From: Pseudisothecium myosuroides
Lineage: Eukaryota; Streptophyta; Bryopsida; Hypnales; Lembophyllaceae
Reading direction: 5' to 3'
DNA: 64,000 nt
NCBI GenBank assembly: GCA_951799445.1
Contig: OX637290.1
Span: forward strand, 27,646,987-27,710,986
The notes beneath the pieces were generated by a model, which worked only from the letters and a program-made list of their open reading frames with translations, did no database searches and was not told the origin of the DNA. The translations under genes were made by a program, and so were the position numbers. This document shows positions 34,720-45,862 of this stretch, piece after piece (the first letter of the stretch is position 1; each line of letters opens with the position of its first letter).

Positions 34720-37160
34720 GGGTAGTCTCATTTTTGATTGACTACAAGAGATAGAGGTGTTTTAAGTGTAATTCTTGTACTATAGTCCCGTAGTCAATGG
34801 CCTTTTTAGGAGGTTTTCACTGAAATTTGAGTGAAAATACAGGTATTTCGAGTGAAATTTTACTAAAAATCTCCTATAGAGGTCATTACTTAAAAGATTA
34901 TACTAGTAGGATTATACTTTAAAATCCCTTTTATTTGGAGTGATATCGTATAAGGCCATGACGAGGTTGCTCCCTCTCTTGATTACAAATAAATTAAAAT
35001 TTATTTATTTTTATTATAATTTTAATTAAATATAGTCATATCATTAGGAAAAATTATGAAAAAAAAACATTCAACATTAAATTTACTTCATAACAACAAC
35101 ATGAATCTTAAAATCATTGAAGTGACAAAAATACTTACAAAAGTATCTGTAATATATAGTTGAACATTTTTCATATTGTTGGAAAGGTTTTTGTAAATTG
35201 ACAAGTCTTTTTACGTGCAAATGACTACATGCTATTAAATTATGGATCATTCTATATTATAAAAGAGATTGCTAGTAAATTTATAAATTCAAGGTAAGAT
35301 AAAAGAAACTGATTTTTGAGGGCTAATTTTTACATTGATCAAGTCAAAATTGCCACCAAGTACTCAAATAGAACTTCCTTTTGCGACACTTCACCACTCC
35401 CTATACTTGAAAGTTGAAAACTTTTTAGGCAATTTCATCCTAAAAACTGATATAAATGATGAAAATGGACAATGATAGATTCATTTGAAGGTTTCAAAAG
35501 AACCTATTCTATGGAAAACTTTCCATGAACTTTTATACTTTTTGGAGCGAAAATATTAGGAATTTATTTTGATTTGCATTTAGGATTCTATAATTAGGAC
35601 GCACTTTGAACAACTATTTGATTAGTAACTTATAGGAGTCAAACCAAAAATACCACTAAATGGAACCTTACTCTATGGCACTTTGTCATTTTTTACACTT
35701 AGTGGTTGGGAACTTTTTAAGTATTTTCATCCTATTACAAAAACAAACATTCAAAAATCTCCAGGCAGTATGGACTCAGCTTGTTCAACATGTGCAATCC
35801 AATTGCAATGCCTCAATTGTGCAATTGAAAGATTGCCTTGCATAATTTGTTTGTCAAGGATCCCATAGCCACTAAAAAATTGACAAATGGACATTTTCTT
35901 TGTCAAAAAGTAGACTCACCTTAGACTAAAGGTAGGGGTGAAATGAAATTATTGAAATGATGTTTCTTAACTATTGAGTTTATCCAAATTTTTAAAATTG
36001 CGTGAATACAGCCAAACCATATTGATTTTTCATGTAAGTAGTATCAAATTGATGGTAGTGACATGGATGACCTTGTTTTTATTATTTTGTCTTGCAAAGA
36101 ACAAGTTAATGATTAGAATGTAGTTTAGTAATCTATTAATAATAGAAATCTTGTTGTGGATATACTTATACGTTCCACAAAATCATTTAATAATTTTGAC
36201 TTATGAATTTCCTTCTAAATAACTTCAAAAGTTTATTAAGACCAAAGTAACAAAAATATCCTACAATAATAACACTAATTACATGATTAAAAAATAATCA
36301 TTGAAAGTTCTAATGTAAGCATAAACATTTAGACTTTTGTATGATACAAGAATTTAATTAATATATAGATGATAGATGATGATTGAATATAAACAAACCA
36401 GATGCATTGTTTTCTAAATTCTTGGAGACTAAATCAAAATATTTTTTAAACACATTTACTACATTAAGGTGAAAGGTGATCTAAAAATTTCTTTAAAATC
36501 TTCTAAATTTCTTTTTAAAGGGACTAATTTTTAAATGGTGAAATAGTATAAATAAATAAATTTATTTTTTAAATGCCCAATTGATGAATTTTGATTTGAA
36601 ACTCATGAATTCAAAAAATACCTAAAACCAATCGATCTACAGTTCCATAATTATTTTTAAAAACAATAAACTTTTGGTTTAATTTGTCACAATGAAATGT
36701 CATGAAACATTATTTCTATATGGGCAAATGATGGACATCATTGGAAAATTTTTGTCAAGGATGGACGCATAGACTTGGTTTTTTCTAGTTGTTGGACTAT
36801 TGCAATTGTAAGAAAATAATATGGTGCTTCACGTATTTTCATAGTGGTTATTGTCAAAAGATTAGCACCTTAGTTTGTTCCAAGACAATGATTTAATGCT
36901 TGTAGTAATCAAAATAATCCTTACGATAAGATATAATTAGACACTTCTTGCTTGATGTATGTCAAACACTAGCCTGTCCAAAGGTTACTGAAAGTATGTC
37001 TTGGTCAAAGGATTGAAATCAAAAAATGCAAAAGAAACATATCTAATTTTTCTCAAGTGGTGAAGTTCCATCAAAAGTTCAGTTGTGAGAAAGTTTTCTG
37101 TGAATTATTGTTGAAACATCAACTCACAACCTCCTTGGATAATCACCTTGGTGACATCCT
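34720..37160. other. Single-copy spacer of the inverted duplication
   Basis: 2441 bp between the two arms. It is AT-rich, with no gene recognised. A block at about 35034-35110 (AACAACAACATGAATCTTAA) resembles about 42300-42380 outside the right arm, so it contains dispersed repeat sequence. The frame crossing the right junction (37057-37347) is mostly the complement of arm sequence and is not called. Confidence 0.6.
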
Positions 37161-38903
37161 TTCACTTAGGAATTTTTCCAGAAAACTTTCATCGTTTGTT
37201 TTGGAAATTCTACCTTTTTCAAGTCCAAATTCTTTTAGAATTCAATTTGATTCACTTTGTGAGTTAGAATGTGATAAACTAACTCCACACAATGCTTTTC
37301 TTCTTGACTTACTTGCTTTCAATGGAAAATCTCTTGAATGCCTGTAAACCCACAAAGAGACTTGTAGAGAGTGATTTTGCACAAAATCACCTTGGTGATC
37401 ATGAATAATTATGCAACATCTCCAAAGATACCAACTCAAGGTTTGTTGTATAGCAGAAGACCTTAATCCATGTCATTCAATGACCTAATAGTCATTGAAA
37501 ATGTTTTTTTTGTCATCAATAAACAAATCCACAAATAATTTTATTGATTGAAAAGCCGCCGGAAGAACAATTTGGTCATTGTCACTGAAACTAATTCCTA
37601 AATTTCAATTGCATGTTGCTCTCCTAACCCCCAAAGCTCTTTCAAAGGAAGCATTGTTGAAAAGTTTTTTGGAGACATGTTCTATAAATAAAAGCGTGCA
37701 AACCTAATTTGTCCCTCAAGATTTCATGACCTTCCACCCTTGTGCTCTTTCCAAAACACTTTTTGTAGGAACGCAAATGGAATATTGAAAAAAAAATTAA
37801 CTCCATTCAAGTGGTAAGGTTCTACAAAACGCATTCAACTCTTAAATATGTTGTGAATAAATCCCTCATGAATTATATATCTTCTTGTTGCCTAGGACGT
37901 TTACGGATTTTTGTATTGTTATTTGTCACCACACCTTGTATTAATACCTAAAGTACATCCTAGGCATAGTCAAATAAAATCATAAATGGGAAACACCTTA
38001 ACTCTTTAAGGGTGATAGCAAAAACAACTTCTAAATTTTTTACTCATGCTTAGAGTTTTGCAGTATTTTAAAATCTTTAAAACAAAATCTTATAAATTAA
38101 AAACAAACATGGCCAACGTATACACCTTTATAAAGATTGTGCTCTAGGAGGATAAAGCATGGAATAATTTTCTAAGTAGGAAAATTGAAAAAGTCCAAAA
38201 TCTCAATAAAATAAATGTTTTGATGTTTTAGTTTTTTTTAAATAGGAAAAATAAATAAAAATAATAATTGGCCATTTGTAACTATTCTATGAAGATGGTC
38301 CTTCACCAAACGAACCACCAAAGTAATATTTTACATGTCTCAATATACAAGCAGAAAGAAGCCTACAATAGACAATGAACTATTTTTTATAATTTTTTAA
38401 AACAACAACTGCAAGTCTAGTAGAAGACCATCCCCTCCAAATTTCATCTCCAAATTTGTTTTTTGGGGTACTAAATAGTACTAAGAAAATAATCCCAAAT
38501 TGGCATGTGTGACAAAATTTGGGGTCTACTTTTGGTCATTAAAATATATTTGGAATGTGCAAAAAAATTAGCCAAGGTGTATAATGGTCACAAGTACCTT
38601 ACCTACAAATCTTGAGTCATTTGAAGCTAGAAAGCAAAAATTAGGGCCAAAAAACATATTAAAATAGTGCATGTGTTTCTTGCAATCACCTTTAAGCTCC
38701 AAAGAAGAAATTGTTGAAAAGTTTTCAAAGCCCTACAATGATGAAGAGATCTTTAAAAACCTTTCAAAGCACTTTCATAGCTCACATGTAGGCACAAGAA
38801 CTTCACCACTTTTTATAGGTGTTTGAAGTTTCTTTTACCACCTCTCGAGAAACTTCCCTAGAACCCCACCGCTTTCTTTTTTGTGAAGTTGGTCTTTGAA
38901 AGC

Positions 38904-38910
38904 TATAAAT
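38904..38910 (+). promoter_or_regulatory. TATA box of the right secreted-protein gene
   Basis: GCTATAAATACAAG context, identical to the left copy, 191 bases before the predicted ATG at 39095. Confidence 0.65.
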
Positions 38911-39094
38911 ACAAGCCGGGCACCATCTCCTCTTCCCTCACACTTTATCACTTCTATAGTTGTTAGAAGGTCTCCAAGCCACTTTTTGTGGTAGTTCCTA
39001 GCTAGCTTTTGTGTGTTTTGCTTGTACTTCACCTCCTTCGTAGTTTCCTTCACTATTTTCTTATCCAAGCAAGTCAGTATAATAGTCACCAGCC

Positions 39095-39691
39095 ATGACG
39101 ACCGCAATGTAATGCTTGATGCCTTTGCTCACCTTACAAGTAGCAATTGGTTGGTTCCTTGCTATGCTTCTACTTTTAATTACAAAGTATGAAGAACATC
39201 TAGTCCAAATCCAAGCTAGAGATTGTTTATGGTTCCACTTTTCTTATTTCTTATTGTAGTTGAATTGATGCACATAGCACAAGTGAACGGTATATGAATT
39301 TCTTTTACTTGTTATGAGTGTCATCTCAAAGACAACACGGTTCTAATAGCATTGTTTTTTTTTTGGTTGAATGATTTGTAGGAGGTTGTCCATGCTTTTT
39401 CTTGTGACTGTGCTTGTAGCAAGCGCTTGCTTCTCAAATGTGGTGTACGGCGACGTTCTAGGCAAGACTTTAAGGGTCACCAAATTGCAAGAGGAGTCCG
39501 GAGTCGGGACATCCATCTACACCATGATTCCAGCCGATAGAATCATAGAAATTAGTTGTCGAGTTGAAAGTTCGGTTGTTGGGCTTGACCCTTGGTGGTT
39601 ACACGTCACCGATAGTGGAAAGATTGGTTGGGTAGCCGATGCGGATGTAGAATGCGCTCTTCCTTTGTGTGCTAATGCTCCTCATTGCTAG
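39095..39691 (+). CDS. Secreted small protein with SH3-like (SH3b) pattern, right copy
   Basis: Mirror of the gene at 32189-32785: exon 1 at 39095-39108, intron 39109-39381 (GTAATG donor, TTTGTAG acceptor), exon 2 at 39382-39691. The splice creates an uninterrupted 107-residue product with the hydrophobic signal-peptide core placed just after MTTAMRLS, which supports the split start codon region. The TATA box, leader, intron and coding sequence are the same in both copies. The two genes point away from each other, with their 5' ends facing the spacer. If the intron is not used, the frame could start at 39371. No family name can be given with confidence. Confidence 0.75.
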
Positions 39692-41458
39692 ATACCAAGT
39701 TGCATTCGCGTTTTGATAGAGTTGAATGAGAAGAGCTTGATGAGGTAGAAGACCCACCTTCTACTTGGGCTACTCTAGGTAGTCATGTGAACATTTGCAT
39801 ATGGAACAAATAAAATAAAGGAAGACTACCGCCGATCTTCATTGTTGAATGGATACATGTTGTACTATTTTGTTGTAAGCATTGTCTCTACCTCTTTTCC
39901 ATTCAAATCATTAAGGAAAAAATGTTTATTTTGTTGTGCCCAATATCCATGAGTTAGCTTCAATAAATCACCTTTCTTTCCTAAGAATAATTTTGTGACA
40001 CTTCACCACTCTCTACGTATTTCTAGTAATGCCTATACAAATAGTTATATTTAAGTGTCTTTTTAAGTTATTTTTGGAACTTGTTGCTGGTAACTAAGTC
40101 TTCTAGCATCTTTTTGTGCCACTTCACAATTTTTGACGGTTGTTTGGAAAATTTGGATGACCCTCTTAATAAAAAATAGTTGAAATTTTTCAAAGATTTT
40201 ATTGGTAAACATAATATATTGAGAAACATTTAGCACCTTCTACGGTACGTTGCTATTTTTTCTAATTGTTGATGGTCTTATAGTACCTCGGTGTGAGACT
40301 TCATCCAATTTCTTGCGTTTGCTAGTTTCATTGCTAGTCTTTAGTGGGGTGATTGCAAGAAACACTTGTTCATTGTGTTGTGTTTTCGCAATATCCAAGC
40401 TTTCTCTCAATTCTAGAATACTTTAAAAATTTTAAAATTATTTTTTATTTTTTAAAATTATATATGGCCAATGTATACACCTTTAAGTCGATTGTATCCT
40501 AGGAAGATAAAGCCTAGAAAAATTCTCTAAGCATGAGAACTAAAAAAGTGCAAAGTCTCAAGAAAATAGGTATTTTGATATTTTAATTTGTAAAAAATGA
40601 GATAAATGATTTAAAAATTGAATAAAAATTGTCCATTTGTAACCAATCTATGGAAATGGTCATTCACCAAAAGAACCACCAAAACATATTTTACATGTTT
40701 CAAAATGCAAGCAAAAGGAAGATTACTTTGTAGACTTCTATATAACATAAAACTAACCATTTTAAAAATATCTTCGTACTATAGCTACTAGTCTACTAAA
40801 AGACCATCTTGTGCAAATTTTTAGCTCCAAGTTGGTTTTGGGGGCTAGAAATAGTACTACCTTTATCCCCTCCAAATTGCCAAGTGTGACATTCAATTGA
40901 GGGCTACTTTTAGATAGTAAAACATTTTTGAAAATGGAAAAAAACTAGACAAAGTGAATAATAGTCATGAACACCTTGCTTATGAATCATGAGTCTTTTG
41001 GAGCCATAACACAAAAATTATAGCCAAAAAACAAATAAGCACCCAATGTGTGATAGAAAATAGTATCAAAAGTGTTTCTTACATTTACCCATTGTTAGAA
41101 ACCTTACTACTTCACCAATTCTTAGAATATTCTACTTTTCTATACGGGTATATATTTTGGGATTTTTCATCCATGTGCTTTCAAAAGCTTATATGTTTAT
41201 GATTGTGAGGAGTTTATATCCCTCATTACTATAAATTTAAGCTACAATGGGTGTTTTTTTTCCAAGGTTATGCTTGAAAACATTGATTCTAGCATACATG
41301 GTATTATGAAATAGAGTGCAAATCTTTCTTACAATCATCCACCGTCTACTGATTCCATACTATTGGACTCCTAGAAATACGAGATTTTTTTGAAACAGAA
41401 CAAAATACATAAATATATAGTATAAAATTTGTGATACAATACCAAGAATATTTTCTTT

Positions 41459-42098
41459 TTAACCCCTAAATGCCCAAGGCCTGTTGTGAGCCTCTTAGTA
41501 TTTGTTCTAAATTGAACAAAAAGCCAACATTTTGATAAGTTGAATCATTTTTTTTTGAATTGTAACTGTACAAATTCAAACTAGACATGTTAGAGATCAC
41601 ATAGGAATAAAAACAAAAAACACTATCACTTGTGAATTGAAAGATTATAATGTTTGAACATGAGGGTGTTAAAACTAAAAAATTCTTTCAATCCTTTTTT
41701 CACATGCCAAATCTAAAAAGTTGTTCACCAAAAAAATATGAGGTTAAAGGGCCTAACATGCATAACCCCAATCAATTTATGGCTTCTTAAAATCTACTCT
41801 TCAATTTTTTTAAATGAATTTCTAATGTGATTTTTTCTCCAAGATTTAGTGTATTTGAGGCTCATTTCCAAGAGCCCTCAACACTACGGGAAGTCAAGAT
41901 TGCAATGGGTACCCGTACAAAAAATCTTGAGTAGAAGAATCATAAAACATCATTTTCTAAATCGGACTTTTGAAGCTAAAGCTAGACTTCAAAAAGAATT
42001 TTACAAAAATATAAACTACTAAAAATTGCAATTTGGTTAGATTAACTTCAAAGTTTCTTCGACACCACATTTGGATGCCTTGGGAATTTTGGGGTTAA
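41459..42098. mobile_element. TTAA-flanked element at the edge of the right arm
   Basis: 640 bp from TTAA at 41459-41462 to TTAA at 42095-42098. Ends are CCCCTAAATGCCCAAGGC and, inward from the right, CCCCAAAATTCCCAAGGC. Only the ends match the 8-16 kb copies well, so it is another subfamily. It is non-coding and lies within a roughly 0.72-kb segment (41455-42178) absent from the left side. Confidence 0.7.
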
Positions 42099-42391
42099 GT
42101 TTTTAGATTTAACTTCTTAATGCCTTAGACAGCAAAATGTGTCCTCATCAAATTCTTGATAGGGCAAACAATTCTAAAATTTTGGAAAGTAGGGTCTTGT
42201 CAAGTAATAAGTTGACATAGTTACCTGGTGCAGTTTTGGATTTTCAAAGTTTTTGTGTGTGAGTTACCAAAACTTTTGTCAAAAAAGTTTAAATTTGTGT
42301 GGTCATATTAATAGGAAAAAAAACAATTAAAACCTGTAGTGAATGTAATTCATAACCACAACATGAATCTAAATTTAAATTTGTGAAATTT

Positions 42392-42604
42392 TTAACCCCC
42401 AAAGGATTATTGTCGCTTCGGGGGACAAAAGCGATTTATGACAGGTACCTACGGGCCACGCTACGGGCTGAATATTTGTTTTGATTTTTGGAACTCTTTT
42501 TGGAAATAGAAAAATTGATTAGCTTTGTGGGAATATAATTTTTTTCTAATCGGTGCGCAGAAACAAAAATTATGTTCAAATAAGCCCAAAACATGGGAGA
42601 GGGG
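42392..42604 (-). mobile_element. TTAA-family element truncated by an LTR
   Basis: Begins TTAACCCCCAAAGGATTATT and follows the inverted family sequence (ACGGGCTGAA, TTTGTGGGAATATAATTTTT, AAATAAGCCCAAA) for 213 bp. It stops where an LTR begins (TGTGAATAGG at 42605). The remaining two-thirds of the element is missing from the window and should reappear beyond position 64000 if the retrotransposon stack inserted here. Confidence 0.7.
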
Positions 42605-43367
42605 TGTGAATAGGTTTTTATCAAGATTAAAAAAACCTGTAGTAATTTAAGGTTCGAACACAGAGGAGACTTGTTAATGGGAATTATGTTAATCGTTGAG
42701 TTGTCACAATTCATACCAAGTAGGATTTTTGATTTACGAATCAATTAGTCTTAATTAATTAGCCAATTGGAGCCTATGATAATACAATCCTCACCATTTT
42801 CCAATTGGACTACAACGATTGTCCTCTCTCTATTTCACATTCACTCCACAGCCTTAGTGCTGGAGGTAAACAACTTAGCATGTCTTCCAATAGAAATTAA
42901 ATTATAACACACATAAACACAGCTTTCACAGCAACTTTAATAGTAATCAAGTAACTGACTGACTGACTCAATCAGTTGCAAAACAATTGGGAAATTACAC
43001 ACATTCAAAATAACATTCACTTCAATTAACACAGCAAAGAAAATACAATTGGCACTCACACCAGAAATAAACTACAGGTTTCATGCCATTGCAGGAGCGT
43101 CCAATTCACTAGGAACAACTAAATTGCCTATTGGAAAGTTTTCCTATTTAAAGGAAGAAGTCAAAGCGGTTTGAACAGTTACCACCTATTGGTTTAAGTC
43201 TTTTCATATCTTTCAATTCGTCCATATCTACCAATTTATTAACAATTGGTTCTTATCGATCACTATGGTCTATTTACACTACCCAAAGCCAATCCAATTA
43301 AATAAAGCTCAAAGTTAGCTAGAAAGTTATCAATAGGACTTTTGGAATAAAATAAATATTACTACAT
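42605..43367 (-). mobile_element. LTR (type B) of a minus-strand retrotransposon
   Basis: About 763 bp, starting TGTGAATAGG and ending ATTACTACA on the plus strand. It is followed at 43368 by a polypurine-tract complement (TAGCCCTCTTCTTAGACC). The left edge cuts a TTAA element, as expected of an insertion. No coding sequence. Its sequence differs from the LTR at 45863-48136. Confidence 0.6.
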
Positions 43368-43385
43368 AGCCCTCTTCTTAGACCT
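43368..43385 (-). other. Polypurine tract next to LTR B
   Basis: Minus strand reads GGTCTAAGAAGAGGGC just before the LTR, in the position where plus-strand DNA synthesis of a retrotransposon is primed. It resembles the tract at 48137 (GTCTAAGTAGGGGGCTC). Confidence 0.6.
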
Positions 43386-43794
43386 TTGCGACCCCGCAAA
43401 ACAAAAAATTAAATAATAATTTTATCTTTTTATCTTCTTGGATATTTCCCATTTTATTGGTCTTGCTTCATCAATCAAATTTACTTCTTTCAATGTTTTC
43501 TTTTCTTACTTGCTAATAAAAAAAAGTTTTTCTTTCTTTTCTTATAAATTATCTTAGATAATAGTGAGAATGATCACTGAACTTGGATTCTTGTAATAGT
43601 GTTGTTTTTTGTTTTTTGTTTTTTGTTTGTTTGTTTTTCAATACTTATATGATGGTTTAATGTAGATACATTCTAATGCTCCAATAAGTGAATAGTCTTA
43701 TAATAATAAAATGGAGTTTATTGAAGATTGTAATATTTTATGTTGAGTTTGATTCCAAATTGAATACCAATTAGTTTTAAAAGAATGCATATTT

Positions 43795-45781
43795 TCAAAT
43801 TCCCGGATCCCATATATATGGATTTATTTTAAAATTACAATTACAATTTTTATTATGAAACAAGTTGTTTTGATAAATATAATAACACAAATCATTTATC
43901 ATAATCAAGGCAATATTTGACTTTTGAAAAATGATAGATAATTGAAACTTTTCATAAATTTTGATGATGTTTAAAATTTTATTTTTAAAATGATTTAACC
44001 ATAATATTAAACTTGTAGAATAGTGTCTTGCACCTTTGCACTTTTTATGCTTAAAATGATAATTATTGTTTTTTTGGATATTTTGATCAAACATATTGAT
44101 AATATCATTTAAACTAATAGGATGAATTTCACATATTTCAATTTTGATATATGATTTTTTTTCATTTTCATTTTTCAAATTTAGAATCACATATTTATTT
44201 TTCATTTTTCTTACAGCAACAATTGTTTTATAATTTTTATTACACATATTAATAATGGAATTTTTAATTTGTTGATTATTTTCAAAACAATGAACTTTTC
44301 CTTTCTCTTCAGAATATTGCATAAGCTCAAATTTCTTTTCATGATTGCTTTGTATATTTGATGATAATTCTATAGTATTGATAATATTTTGATTTGAATT
44401 TTTGTTTTTATTTTTATATGGATTCAGAAAAATTGCAAGCACATCCAACATAATAAAATTCTTTAATTTGTATTTTTTTAAATTGCTATTAGTCAACAAT
44501 TGAATTTTAAGAGCCTCAATATCAATTTTAACATTGTTCATTGTTTTACATATATCAAAAACTCCTTATTTGGAAAGAATTACTTCGTTAATTTGGGGAT
44601 TTTTCATATCTTTATCTTCTTTTATCTTTGTATTTTCCAATTTTTCATATTCTTCCAAGGTTTTCTTTTGCAATATAAATTCAGTTTTGAAAGCATTATT
44701 GCTTAGGATGAGATCATCTTTTTCACTTGAGACAATTATAAGTTTTTTATTCAAAGTTTCTACTTGCATAGATAATGCATCCAATTGTTCTTGTATATGA
44801 ATTTTATTTAGGGTTAAATTCTTATTTTCCTTACTTACATTAGAAAACATTGACTTCATTGATGAAAGCTCCAATTGCAATATATTCTTTTCTTTGTAAC
44901 ACTTGGTTTCAAACTCATTCATCTTAAGCTTTGCTTGCAATTTAATATTCATGGAAACTTCTTCAAGACTTTTCACTTGGAGTTGTATACTTTCTATTGA
45001 CAATGATAATTTTATATTTTCTTCTTCAGTTTTGGTAATTACTGCAAGAAACTTATTATGCTCCCTTGAAAGTTTATTTATATGTTTCAAAAAATTAGCT
45101 TCTTTTTCTTGCCAAATAAACAATTTCTCTTTGAACTCATTGTCTTTCTTTTCAATGATTGCATTAAATTGTTCTTGCATGCATTTAATTTTCTTCTTAG
45201 TTTGCCTAATCTTTAGCCATATTTCTTTCATTCTCTTTATCTTCAAGTGCTTTTAACATTGTTGTATTTAGAGTTTTCAAATCCAATAATTTTTCATCTT
45301 TTTCTTGTCTTAATTCTTGCATTTCAAGCTTCAAAGATGCTTTACTTTTTGCAATTTTTTCTTTTTCTTCTAATGCATCCCCCACATGTTTTATGAATTC
45401 TTTTCTAAGAAATTCAATTAGTGATTCATGATTCTTTTTATCATCTTCATTAATTTTTAATTGCTCTTCTACTTGAACAACCAATTTTTTTTTTTCTTTC
45501 AATAGACTATCCAAATCTTTTGACTTTGTGGATATTGTATTTTTAAAAGATTCAATATTCAATTCATAAATCTTTTGATTTTGCTCAGCATTAAGAGTAA
45601 TTGTTGCAAGATCCTCCTCAAGATTACTATGTTGTGTCACCAGTGCATCAAAACAACTTTGCCAAAACTTATCTTTTCTCCCAGGACAATAATGAATTGT
45701 TGTATTTAGACATTCAATATGAGGATTGACATTTGATTGTCTACCATAAGGATCATATATATTTTTATTCAAGTAATTCAT
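43795..45781 (-). pseudogene. Coiled-coil protein in ORF1 position of a pol-less retroelement
   Basis: The frame 45206-45781 continues, after a one-base shift, as 44566-45246 and then, after a stop, as 43795-44541 in the same frame: some 660 codons in all. It starts about 60 bases after the primer-binding site, where gag normally lies. After a short head (DPYGRQSNVNPHIECLN, YCPGRKDKFWQSCFDALV), long runs of Lys/Glu/Leu heptads predict an extended coiled coil, and the C-terminal third is Asn/Lys/Ile-rich. No zinc knuckle, protease, RT or integrase is present. It may be a structural protein of a large non-autonomous element. Function unknown. Confidence 0.6.
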
Positions 45782-45842
45782 TTCTTCCTAATGAAAAAAA
45801 CATCCCATTGGTATAAATTCTCAACTTCCCATAGATATGTCT

Positions 45843-45859
45843 CCCCGGCAACGGCGCCA
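45843..45859 (-). other. Primer-binding site complementary to tRNA-Asp
   Basis: The plus strand carries CCCCGGCAACGGCGCCA, identical to the 3' end of plant tRNA-Asp including CCA; the minus strand therefore reads TGGCGCCGTTGCCGGGG. This is the primer-binding site typical of Athila-type Ty3/gypsy elements. It lies 3 bp from the LTR end at 45863. Confidence 0.9.
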
Positions 45860-45862
45860 AAA

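Larger units (their letters stand above)
37161..41454. repeat. Right arm of a giant inverted duplication
   Basis: Reverse complement of 30426-34719. The outer edge at 41454 abuts a TTAA-flanked element; beyond that element, about 60 bp of weaker homology to the left flank resumes (42179-42245 against 30370-30425). Mirror copies of the two direct repeats fall at about 38020-38690 and 40380-41090. Confidence 0.95.
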
